From Garra rufa (Eukaryota; Chordata; Actinopteri; Cypriniformes; Cyprinidae), in NCBI RefSeq assembly GCF_049309525.1, contig NC_133367.1, positions 7,306,163 to 7,370,162 of the forward strand: DNA of 64,000 nucleotides. Direction: 5' to 3'. Below the pieces are notes generated by a model, which ran no database searches, was not told the origin of the DNA, and saw only the letters and a list, made by a program, of their open reading frames with translations. The position numbers and the translations under genes were made by a program. Below are positions 57,946-61,721 of the stretch, piece by piece. How positions within the stretch are numbered: the stretch's first letter is position 1; each line of letters opens with the position of its first letter.

Positions 57946-58790
57946 GTGCGTTTACACCTCACTGTAAACGTGTGACGGACCGCCAATCATCTTTTCTTGA
58001 TGTTTGAGTTCTTTGGAGAAGAACTAGACTATAAGACGTTCAACAGATAGACTCTCTATTATCAGCGTGTGTGTTTCTCACTCTCTCGCTGATGGCGCTG
58101 TATTTGATGGCCAGCTCATCTCGTTCCGCTCGACTGTGAGCCAGAAGATCCTCCACGCGACTCAGTTCCGCCTGCAGAAGCCGGTTCTCGTCCTGAAGCG
58201 ACAGACCCGACGACATGCCTCCAGCTGATGGACACACACACAACCAAACATCAGACTATCAGTGTGTGTGTGTGGAGCTCACTGAAGATCTGATGGGGCT
58301 CACCGCTGGCGCTCAGGTTCCTGGAGACGATCTCTCGCACGCGGGCCGGTAAAGTGGCCGGAGGTTCATCTGGAGAAGATCCTCGAACCGTCAGCCGCTT
58401 CTCCTCGGACAGAACACTCTCCTCCAACCTCTGAAACACACACACACACACACAGAGAGAATGGTATTATGTCACAGTGTGTGTGTCTGTAGCAGATGGT
58501 CTCAGTGGTGATCTGCTGTATATTTAGATCAGATCAGAACACACACCTGCGGAGTCACTAATGCGACAAAATTAACCATCCACACAACATTAAAGTAACA
58601 AAAACAACCTGATAAACAACTCGAGCACACACTTGTGCTCAAGCTTTTTTTGTTGTTAAATTATTAGTCATTTCTAAGTGATCATCTTATTTTTATTGTG
58701 GGTTATTCTAATTATTAAGTAAAAGCTGAAGTACTGCACCTGAATGACCGTCTCAAGTTTGGACTCGTTGGGGTTTTCAGAAGCGCTCAT
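23245..58790 (-). CDS. crocc: Rootletin (ciliary rootlet coiled-coil protein), complete 36-exon coding sequence
   Basis: Rootletin polymerises into the striated ciliary rootlet anchored at basal bodies and also forms the fibres that hold centrioles together. I placed 36 coding exons with GT..AG borders. Their lengths sum to 5994 bp with phases agreeing at every junction, giving 1997 residues against about 2017 in human. Diagnostic blocks, in order, are SRVEDLLAHSRAERDELAIK (exon 3), AYQEGQQRQAQLVQKLQ (exon 4), SLQ-VNAMLREQLEQAG-type sequence (exon 7), LWRQVVGFRR (exon 8), NESLAQDKSDLN (exon 16), EVERSRLEARRELQELRRQ (exon 25) and RAHRQRIKGLEEQVSTLKEQ (exon 36). Apart from a short globular start and two Ser-rich linkers (exons 12 and 27), the protein is continuous coiled coil. 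The stop TGA is at 23245-23247. Teleosts may have two crocc copies and I cannot tell which this is. No frameshift is seen; the 3' UTR enters the gap. Confidence 0.95.
23661..25133. mobile_element. Inverted-repeat element containing a 41-bp tandem array (crocc intron 35)
   Basis: The outer sequence ggcccgttcacaagaacg at 23661 recurs inverted at 25108-25133 (gttcttgttatgaacaggcc), forming termini of about 24 bp like those of hAT MITEs. Between them lie about 33 copies of a 41-bp unit whose core is gctaacagttatcggtatag, joined by cattggtgtgatc. The array makes up almost the whole element. Confidence 0.7.
23720..25107. repeat. 41-bp minisatellite, about 33 copies
   Basis: The spacing of cattggtgtgatc is 41 bp (for example 23761, 23802). 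Variants differ by gctaac/ggtaac and tatagttatcg/tacagtcatcg, and shortened units occur near 24820, 24945 and 25025. Confidence 0.95.
25286..25417 (-). CDS. crocc: crocc coding exon 35
   Basis: Residues 1872-1915. VERQKLKTEESSMRLCAEKG, then RLDRSLNTVEQELQDAQRQI. Donor gtacac. Confidence 0.96.
25467..25493. repeat. (CAGA)n microsatellite in crocc intron 34
   Basis: About six cagacaga units lie just upstream (minus sense) of the exon 34/35 intron acceptor region. Confidence 0.9.
25508..25708 (-). CDS. crocc: crocc coding exon 34
   Basis: Residues 1805-1871. ALRQKTDSLTEAQRGLQSAQ, then RQAVRLEKDKSALRNTLDK, close to human RSALRLEKDRVALRRTLDK. Donor gtgaga. Confidence 0.96.
25915..26064 (-). CDS. 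crocc: crocc coding exon 33
   Basis: Residues 1755-1804. ERVDGLRASGSDGKRTIAAL, then RRSELETELHNTQE. Donor gtcatt. Confidence 0.93.
26190..28141. repeat. Composite CATGCTAG element with inverted ends (crocc intron 32)
   Basis: The left end (tttgtcaagacaaacttt, then gagaaagctggaccagaaa) recurs inverted at 28050-28141 (ttctggtccggctttctc, then aaatttatcttgacaaaat). The core, 26370-27960, is built of tgctagcaacatgctaatca-like words with a longer period near 273 bp (for example 27061 and 27334). It is bordered by tagatag at the left and tatctatc at the right. Confidence 0.75.
28186..28410 (-). CDS. crocc: crocc coding exon 32
   Basis: Residues 1680-1754. VTEGEARVASLQREVERLTA, then ATLQKTLAHTESERRQLQ. 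Donor gtgagg. Confidence 0.94.
28486..28701 (-). CDS. crocc: crocc coding exon 31
   Basis: Residues 1608-1679. EQCSKLRGSEARLEAERRRL, then RVELGRRSLEGELQRLRLSL. The donor gtcctg is a weak GT site; homology and phase support it. Confidence 0.9.
28774..28937 (-). CDS. crocc: crocc coding exon 30
   Basis: Residues 1553-1607. KRTVDEKLSSTQAVLQQQEE, then SLRRAERERRALNERIKELE. Donor gtgcgt. Confidence 0.95.
29008..29128 (-). CDS. crocc: crocc coding exon 29
   Basis: Residues 1513-1553. DEARGQLGSVQRELEEVAGE, then RLIQLHHTLQECQD. Donor gtaaca. Confidence 0.93.
29455..31275. repeat. 60-bp minisatellite in crocc intron 28
   Basis: From about 29580 to 30560 a 60-bp unit repeats about 16 times, with core gttatcgttatagttaccgt followed by atagttatttttatcataat. 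On both sides it degrades into irregular gttatagttat words. The same unit family fills intron 22. Confidence 0.93.
31284..31450 (-). CDS. crocc: crocc coding exon 28
   Basis: Residues 1457-1512. VTPDNTIVLRPLSPERTDAP, then LDPETLRSGLRDFLQELREA, matching human LDPEAVRGALREFLQELRSA. Donor gtaatg. An in-frame alternative acceptor lies 9 bp downstream. Confidence 0.93.
31542..31977 (-). CDS. crocc: crocc coding exon 27 (largest; second Ser-rich linker)
   Basis: Residues 1312-1457. Starts VSCLQRRVSESEASWRSRER with coiled coil to ALTRTLGIGA, then a basic Ser/Pro-rich segment (GRSSSRGRSPAGSSPSS). It matches the human LGLGRAPSP linker position. Donor gtcaga. Confidence 0.94.
32030..34120. repeat. Composite CATGCTAG element in crocc intron 26
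   Basis: The left flank has four 21-bp copies of attcaaactccaactgtcaa, then cccagaatcccttgacac and cttcccttctatcaac. The core 32280-34030 is of tgctag words. From 33160 it becomes regular, with an 82-bp unit containing aacatgtcagtcatggtaac. Confidence 0.8.
34175..34342 (-). CDS. crocc: crocc coding exon 26
   Basis: Residues 1256-1311. VKVLDVEREQKGKQLAELQT, then LISLKQRLADSETSRNSLQ. Donor gtcaga. Confidence 0.95.
34417..34576 (-). CDS. crocc: crocc coding exon 25
   Basis: Residues 1202-1255. VKRVCEEKEQKACLLEESLA, then EVERSRLEARRELQELRRQ, identical to human over that last block. Donor gtcaga. Confidence 0.96.
34740..36725. repeat. Degenerate AT-rich repeat in crocc intron 24
   Basis: About 2 kb of variants of ttttcatctcgtaattctga and acttttttcaagttttcag, roughly 35-45 bp apart, with T runs of varying length. 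There is no fixed period, so it is an old or slippage-prone array. Confidence 0.85.
36797..37035 (-). CDS. crocc: crocc coding exon 24
   Basis: Residues 1123-1202. LEECRALLASSEESRDAARR, then RREGVELRHSLSDVTKERDA and LRAAESERI. Donor gtgacg. Confidence 0.95.
37102..37245 (-). CDS. crocc: crocc coding exon 23
   Basis: Residues 1075-1122. AAVASLNTELQELRSRLQEA, then GRELRRLQETCSEQQTRAD. Donor gtgagt. Confidence 0.94.
37330..38570. repeat. Composite CATGCTAG element in crocc intron 22
   Basis: The left part carries gtagctctatcttttctgat and aaaatcccatagacttt, the same outer flank as the element at 40700-41985 inverted. The core 37660-38450 is of tgctaatcatg words. The right end, ggttttctcaagccgac, is a variant of the other flank. 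Confidence 0.65.
38742..38800. repeat. hAT-like terminus fragment
   Basis: aaggccgtgttcacacttgg resembles the 5' end of fish hAT MITEs. No partner end was located. Confidence 0.35.
39022..39925. repeat. 60-bp minisatellite in crocc intron 22, about 15 copies
   Basis: A unit with core aacattcacagctatggtta and ttatcgttatagttaccgta, repeating every 60 bp. Variants alternate taccgtaacggttac and tagcgtaacagttat, giving a visible higher-order pattern. Confidence 0.95.
39990..40124 (-). CDS. crocc: crocc coding exon 22
   Basis: Residues 1030-1074. ALSVKEAEKAVLSEKVSSLQ, matching the mammalian SLKESEKTALSEKL block. Donor gtcagt. Confidence 0.95.
40194..40373 (-). CDS. crocc: crocc coding exon 21
   Basis: Residues 970-1029. 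EALRCSLEAEREAALRRVHE, then LQRDRDQSLLQAETDKQQ. Donor gtcaga. Confidence 0.95.
40454..40623 (-). CDS. crocc: crocc coding exon 20
   Basis: Residues 913-969. AELKRLRAERETVVSQIEKE, then RSALSDHQEELERLSNQK. Donor gtcatc. Confidence 0.94.
40700..41985. repeat. Composite CATGCTAG element, reverse orientation (crocc intron 19)
   Basis: It starts tttgtcaagacagacattaa with gagatctgaccaaaacg. The core 40850-41750 is of ttagcatgttactagcatg words. It ends with gggttagaaatagtagatag, aagggaagcttgattgag, ttttgtcagttggagtttg and aagtctatgggatttttgg. Both flanks of the family are present, so it is the best reference copy. Confidence 0.75.
42066..42193 (-). CDS. crocc: crocc coding exon 19
   Basis: Residues 870-913. 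TERENLETSLFELQQQINQM, then SRREQLESDNQNLRLRSDS. Donor gtacag. Confidence 0.95.
42273..42466 (-). CDS. crocc: crocc coding exon 18
   Basis: Residues 806-870. LIGEVNGLEAELGSLRGEGD, then AGLLVQLTASERENAALTEE. Donor gtgaga. Confidence 0.95.
42516..42553. repeat. (GA)n microsatellite
   Basis: About 19 GA units immediately beside the exon 17 donor; it is (CT)n in the transcript. Confidence 0.95.
42557..42787 (-). CDS. crocc: crocc coding exon 17
   Basis: Residues 729-805. LEEEKSVLLSQRREAEQEKL, then LHQSLQESEMARAGLEAELQ. Donor gtgact runs into a (CT)n tract. Confidence 0.95.
42874..43020 (-). CDS. crocc: crocc coding exon 16
   Basis: Residues 680-728. SGSSHTELSLVLTKLHSEES, then SLAKMSGINESLAQDKSDL. 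Strong family match. Donor gtgcta. Confidence 0.95.
43185..44855. repeat. Composite CATGCTAG element, reverse orientation (crocc intron 15)
   Basis: The left flank is a diverged form of the common one (aaaagtttaagttgacttt). The core 43260-44540 is of ttagcatg words. The right flank has gagtctcaagggattctgga, eight 21-bp copies of cagttggagtttgaattttg (44638-44800) and aatgtaagtctatgggac. Confidence 0.72.
44977..45121 (-). CDS. crocc: crocc coding exon 15
   Basis: Residues 631-679. QQLWEESERRASSLRAELTA, then LMEAENRQLSDALNR. The acceptor is the first AG of a cagtcagcag cluster after a GT run; only that AG keeps the frame. Donor gtcaga. Confidence 0.9.
45124..45155. repeat. (AC)n microsatellite at the exon 15 acceptor
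   Basis: About 15 AC units on the plus strand; in the transcript a GT-rich tract abuts the acceptor. Confidence 0.95.
45209..45391 (-). CDS. crocc: crocc coding exon 14
   Basis: Residues 570-631. EKDVVDKAAQAAQTQVQLLQ, then RDAAALERERARAETDR. The donor gtgagt overlaps an in-frame ATG, so the correct frame leaves AT. Confidence 0.9.
45470..45669 (-). CDS. crocc: crocc coding exon 13
   Basis: Residues 504-570. ELRERLQSAQSSVQQLRRQQ, then QAERDDAQRERETAVRDRD. Coiled coil. Donor gtaaaa. Confidence 0.93.
45706..45792. repeat. (GT)n microsatellite beside the exon 12 donor
   Basis: Three GT blocks separated by gagagagt. In the transcript, (AC)n starts within a few bases of the 5' splice site. Confidence 0.95.
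45795..45956 (-). CDS. crocc: crocc coding exon 12 (Ser-rich linker)
   Basis: Residues 450-503. LVLSDSDGVDGN, a run of nine serines, then CLSALRSTLTSRQIQLQ. It corresponds to the Ser/Pro/Arg-rich break in the coiled coil of human CROCC. Donor gtacac followed by (AC)n. Confidence 0.92.
45975..46620 (+). repeat. Interspersed repeat with GAATCATTTGATT-type tail (crocc intron 11)
   Basis: It starts cagggtttgtgcttcaacta, then ttgaatttgactttttt, and passes through gagtgagtcatttatgatgg to a tail of gtttgtgaatcattttgc and tgtgaatcatttgattcagt. An inverted relative lies at 63300-63899. The tail words resemble the 39-bp satellite of intron 9. Confidence 0.6.
46672..46760. repeat. (GT)n microsatellite beside the exon 11 donor
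   Basis: About 43 uninterrupted GT units, ending four bases from the exon 11 boundary. Confidence 0.97.
46763..46849 (-). CDS. crocc: crocc coding exon 11
   Basis: Residues 421-449. DQRSLEETEVHSLKKHTAAL, then QNTLRDITQ. Donor gtacca, followed by about 90 bp of (CA)n. Confidence 0.92.
46971..47061 (-). CDS. crocc: crocc coding exon 10
   Basis: Residues 390-420. LGDAVRELERLKARVEDREQ, then EVTALNRKLQ. Acceptor gtttgtcag, donor gtacac followed directly by a CA run. Confidence 0.92.
47480..54620. repeat. 39-bp minisatellite, about 183 copies, with higher-order structure (crocc intron 9)
   Basis: The unit contains GAATCATTTGATTAATTTCG, followed by gaacttcggtgtgtttcac. Because 39 is divisible by three and common variants lack stops, long open frames run through it on both strands (13-residue units such as HLINFGTSVCFTN). 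Variant blocks recur at offsets of 507, 546, 2106 and 2652 bp, that is 13, 14, 54 and 68 units. It accounts for nearly all of the 7.7-kb intron. Confidence 0.97.
54771..54998 (-). CDS. crocc: crocc coding exon 9
   Basis: Residues 314-390. DLSEVRNELACTAQSVQLQ, then ERETAQRMQLEQQLRETV and KSDSERAELNTR. Donor gtccgt opens the 7.7-kb intron 9. Confidence 0.9.
55075..55181 (-). CDS. crocc: crocc coding exon 8
   Basis: Residues 279-314. SFHSYFSSEHNRLLALWRQV, then VGFRRHVCELKSATE, the most conserved block of the rootletin family domain. Donor gtcaga. Confidence 0.96.
55253..55418 (-). CDS. crocc: crocc coding exon 7
   Basis: Residues 223-278. SAVNAMLREQLEQAGLANEA, then LSQDIRRLTADW and ESDWRREEE. 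Donor gtgggt. Confidence 0.96.
55490..55584 (-). CDS. crocc: crocc coding exon 6
   Basis: Residues 192-223, ending SSELESALIRLEEEQQR. Donor gtgagc. Two bases are carried into exon 7. Confidence 0.94.
55655..55714 (-). CDS. crocc: crocc coding exon 5
   Basis: Residues 172-191, VLQYKKKCADLEQTLLERST. Donor gtgagt. Only 60 bp, but phase and homology are exact. Confidence 0.93.
55791..55982 (-). CDS. crocc: crocc coding exon 4
   Basis: Residues 108-171. LEQALRLDTAEEG, then RRRLDEEQAAYKRKL and EGQQRQAQLVQKLQAK. Donor gtacga. Confidence 0.96.
56150..57060. repeat. Degenerate CCCTAGCAACCACCCATAAC repeat (crocc intron 3)
   Basis: Irregular repetition of cttagcaacaaccagaagac and accctagcaaccacccata words, roughly 45 bp apart. 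No exact period. Confidence 0.85.
57475..57650. repeat. hAT-like MITE fragment in crocc intron 3
   Basis: Contains ctgattacatttcc, gtaacgcattacgttactg and ends acaatttgtaagaaatctac, then ccagctctgg. This resembles the common vertebrate hAT terminus that reads as cagagctgggtagattt on the other strand. Confidence 0.5.
57800..57813. promoter_or_regulatory. X-box-like RFX motif in crocc intron 3
   Basis: GTCGCCATGGCAAC matches the RFX X-box consensus (two half-sites around AT) at every position. RFX factors drive ciliary genes, and crocc is one. Intronic position is unusual but possible for an enhancer. Confidence 0.45.
57896..57953. repeat. (GT)n microsatellite in crocc intron 3
   Basis: About 27 GT units, slightly interrupted at the right end (cgtgtgtgcg). 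Confidence 0.95.
58082..58224 (-). CDS. crocc: crocc coding exon 3
   Basis: Residues 60-107. Contains LSLQDENRLLQAELSRVEDL and DELAIKYSAISER, the start of the coiled coil and nearly identical to mammals. Donor gtgaga. Confidence 0.95.
58304..58430 (-). CDS. crocc: crocc coding exon 2
   Basis: Residues 18-60. Contains RLEESVLSEEKRLTV and ARVREIVSRNLSAS, the conserved REIV-RNLS element. Acceptor tgtttcag, donor gtgagc. Confidence 0.92.
58740..58790 (-). CDS. crocc: crocc coding exon 1
   Basis: Residues 1-17, MSASENPNESKLETVIQ, with donor gtgcag. LETVIQ matches the mammalian N-terminus. This start is the only upstream ATG in frame before the CpG-rich leader. Confidence 0.85.
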
Positions 58791-59110
58791 CACCAATTTA
58801 CAGTATTACACGCATTAGAATAACAGAGAAAAACCGTTAAAAATGCCGTTAAAATTTAAATCACAGAACTCGCGCCTTTCGAGAAATCGAATCGCGTGGA
58901 CTCTCGCGCGTTTACTAACAGAAATAGACTTCATAAACTGATCCTGATAACAATCCCGTTATTCCGAGACGTCCCGAACAGACCCGCGAACACACTGAGA
59001 GAGAGAGACGGAATGAGAGACAGAGACACACACACATAGAGTGAGAGAGCGAGCGAGAGAGAGAGAGAGACAGAAGGAGGCTTTAATGAGATTGACTGAG
59101 ATTATATGCG
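58791..59110 (-). promoter_or_regulatory. crocc: crocc 5' leader and proximal promoter region
   Basis: Between the ATG and about 58990 the sequence is CpG-rich (ttcgagaaatcgaatcgcgt, ctcgcgcg), then GA-rich. That matches a TATA-less vertebrate promoter. The transcription start is not resolvable by eye. Confidence 0.45.
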
Positions 59111-59527
59111 CAGGTGCGCATTCATAAGAGAAACTGAAACAGCGACGATAAACGCATAAAGAAACTTACTAATAAACTGAATTTACACAAGGTCTGCAGA
59201 AATAACAAAACATTTGACATTTGTAACCCTGGGCCACAAAAACAGGTAAGTAGAACGAGATCATGTTCCATTAAAATATTTGGTAAATTTTCTACCGTAA
59301 ATGTATCAATACTTATTTTTTGATTACTAATATGCATTGCTAATAACTTAATTTGAACAACGTTCTCAATAGGCCTATTTAGATTGTCTTTGCACCCTTT
59401 CAAATAGTTGTATCTCAGCCAATTATTGGCCTATCCAAACCAGCCATACATCAATTGAAAAGCGCATTTATTCTAGAATTTAACATTTATGATTCCATGC
59501 AGAAGTACTAGCTGTACTAACTACCCC

Positions 59528-59541
59528 GTCGCCATGACAAC
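59528..59541. promoter_or_regulatory. crocc: X-box-like RFX motif upstream of crocc
   Basis: GTCGCCATGACAAC fits RYYNYY-AT-RRNRAC, the RFX X-box. It lies about 740 bp upstream of the crocc ATG, which is reasonable for a ciliary gene promoter. Confidence 0.5.
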
Positions 59542-61681
59542 AGCCCCATCAACACAAAAGTAACTAACGGTCATCATTCGAAATCCAGTCAAGGATTTAA
59601 AAAAAAAAAAGATAATTAACTGAGGAATTACTCGAAACGAGACGCGGGTTTGTATATTTAATACCTCCTGGGACGTTTCTTCTGATTAAAACATGTAACT
59701 GGTTGCTGGTATGTTTTCAGTATTGTTTCTGAAACACAAAGCGAGACGTGAACGCGGAGCGTGCGCGCGCCCCCTGAGGCGAGTTCGGGATCTTCAGCAT
59801 TTAAATCTCTGACAGGAACTACAAACTCCTTCCCTTTCACCGCGCGACACGACACCTATCAGAAATACTGCACAGGTGCTTTATAATCTGATGGGTTTTA
59901 TATTCAAATTCATTTTTTGAATACTTTTTGTACGATGTATCTTTAAAAACGTCAAACACGTCACCCAACATAAAACCCGCTGAAACCTCCGGCTCGACAC
60001 TCACTGACGCGACGCATCACGGCAGAATTAATATACATGTATATAATGTATGTATAATGTTAACACACTCATGGCAAGTGATCGATCGCATTAGTTATTT
60101 CACTCATTCATCCGCGAGTGTGTTACAAAACAAATCACGACCGAATACGAAGCAAATCACAGGATCTTACCGTTGAAATGGCATTAATTCCGCATTAAAT
60201 CCCCATTAAACACGCTTTATACTGTCCGCGTTAAAGTGTTTGTGTGCTGGTGAGTGTTTATGTGTCTGTGATGCTCAGTCTGGAGTCTTTCCGGGGTCAC
60301 ACTTACTTCCCGAGCGAATAAAAGACCCAAAATCACCGAGCTGAAGGATGAAACTGGATTTACACACAACAACCGGGATTCACTTCAGATGTTAGCACAC
60401 AATATGAGACGGAACGACTGCAGACGACCTACATGAAAACAGTTTAACTCTTTAAAATGAATATAAGCGCATCTGATTCCATCAGTTAATTCAAATCTGT
60501 GCACACAATCATTTTTATTAATGTTTAATAGAACCGATAGCTACAACTTACCTGACAAATCAGCGGCTCTCATTCACACCTGAAACTACAACAGAACACA
60601 ACCATGGTAACCATCACACTCTCATGTTTATTAATTATGTTAATGAGCACACATCTATGGAAGCCGTTTCCGATATAAATATGAAAGGTAATAACGAGTT
60701 AACTTAAAATTAATTTGTCATCGCAATTTTGAAAATTGTGAGATAAACTTAAAACTGTAAAAGACAAGCTCGCAATCGTGAGGTAAAAAGTCGCAATTAC
60801 TGGTGAAAAAACGGTCAGAATTTGGATTTTAAAATTGGAAATTATAACTTAAAAGAAAACAAACACATGACTGATTCTAGCACATTATTTTCAATGTTTA
60901 AATTAAATGAAATAAAAATAAACTGTAAAGCGGACAGTGTATACAAGGCAAAGGTTTATTCATATTTATATAGAAACCATCATTTGTACATTCTACAGGT
61001 GTTTCGCAAAGGCACTTGAAGGAAAGATTTAAACTTTTTTTAATTACTGACAATATCAAGAATAAATCTGTAATCACCTGGAAAAATAAAGCGAATAAAT
61101 TCTGGGGTTAGTTCAAAATATATAGTGTGAAAAATCATCTGCTTATAAACATATAAAACCAGCTCTTCACATCCTGATCTGAGAGGAAATAGCACAAGAC
61201 AAGACACCAAACGAGAGAAAACCTTACCGACAGCTGATTCCTAGACATTAAACCACTAAACCAGAGAGCTTTAGAGCTGAAGCGTGTCACTCGAGTGTTC
61301 AAACGCAGCCTGATGGTGAGTCACTTTGAGGAAGTCACTTCACCAACTTCCTGTAAACGCTGTAACTATCTATTGTTGGATTCTGGTAACTTCTGTGTCC
61401 ACCAATGGGGTGAGTTTGGGGCGGGGCCAGCTGTTAGGCCGACCAATGGGGTGAGTGTTCTGGAAACCTGTTCGGAGACAGTTGTGAGACGCTTCAGCTT
61501 TAAAGGTAAAGGAGAGACGATACTGACGACATTGATCACGTGACCACAAACTCAACAGCAGCTGGAATGCAGCAGACGTCAGCCGTGGGGCTGCGCGTGA
61601 TTGCATAGAAAACATCGGCGGGAAAACAGCGTCCGTGTGTCGTCGGTTCCCTTTATGAACACACGCGTGCGCCGCGGGACG
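59542..61681. other. Intergenic region between necap2 and crocc, likely holding the necap2 3' UTR
   Basis: No convincing coding exon. A CpG-rich patch at 59745-59790 (acgcggagcgtgcgcgcg) could be an alternative promoter. A minus-strand AATAAA at 60955-60960 (tttatt) followed by ccttt..tgtatac is a plausible necap2 polyadenylation signal about 720 bp past its stop. Confidence 0.4.
60955..60960 (-). terminator. Candidate necap2 polyadenylation signal
   Basis: AATAAA on the minus strand, in the right orientation and at a plausible distance after the necap2 stop codon. Other tttatt words occur nearby (about 60625). Confidence 0.3.
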
Positions 61682-61721
61682 CTAGAACTGCACCCATCCC
61701 GTCCGCGAGTCCTGAGCCGAT
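61682..61721 (-). CDS. necap2: necap2 terminal coding exon
   Basis: 40 bp after acceptor gtgctccacag. The first base completes a Gly codon, then SAQDSRTGWVQF and TAG. Too short for frame-based detection; recognised from the WVQF end. Confidence 0.85.

Noticed and set aside
58251..58303. Longer crocc exon 2 reading GEPHQIFSELHTHT
   Set aside because: The donor at 58303 (gtgagc) joins exon 3 in phase. The longer frame has no donor and no family similarity.
59658..59855. 65-codon minus-strand frame near the CpG patch
   Set aside because: No recognisable domain or splice partner. It could be leader sequence but cannot be supported as a gene.
61295..61543. 82-codon plus-strand frame upstream of crocc
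   Set aside because: No family signature, no splice or promoter context, and it lies in the presumed necap2 3' flank.
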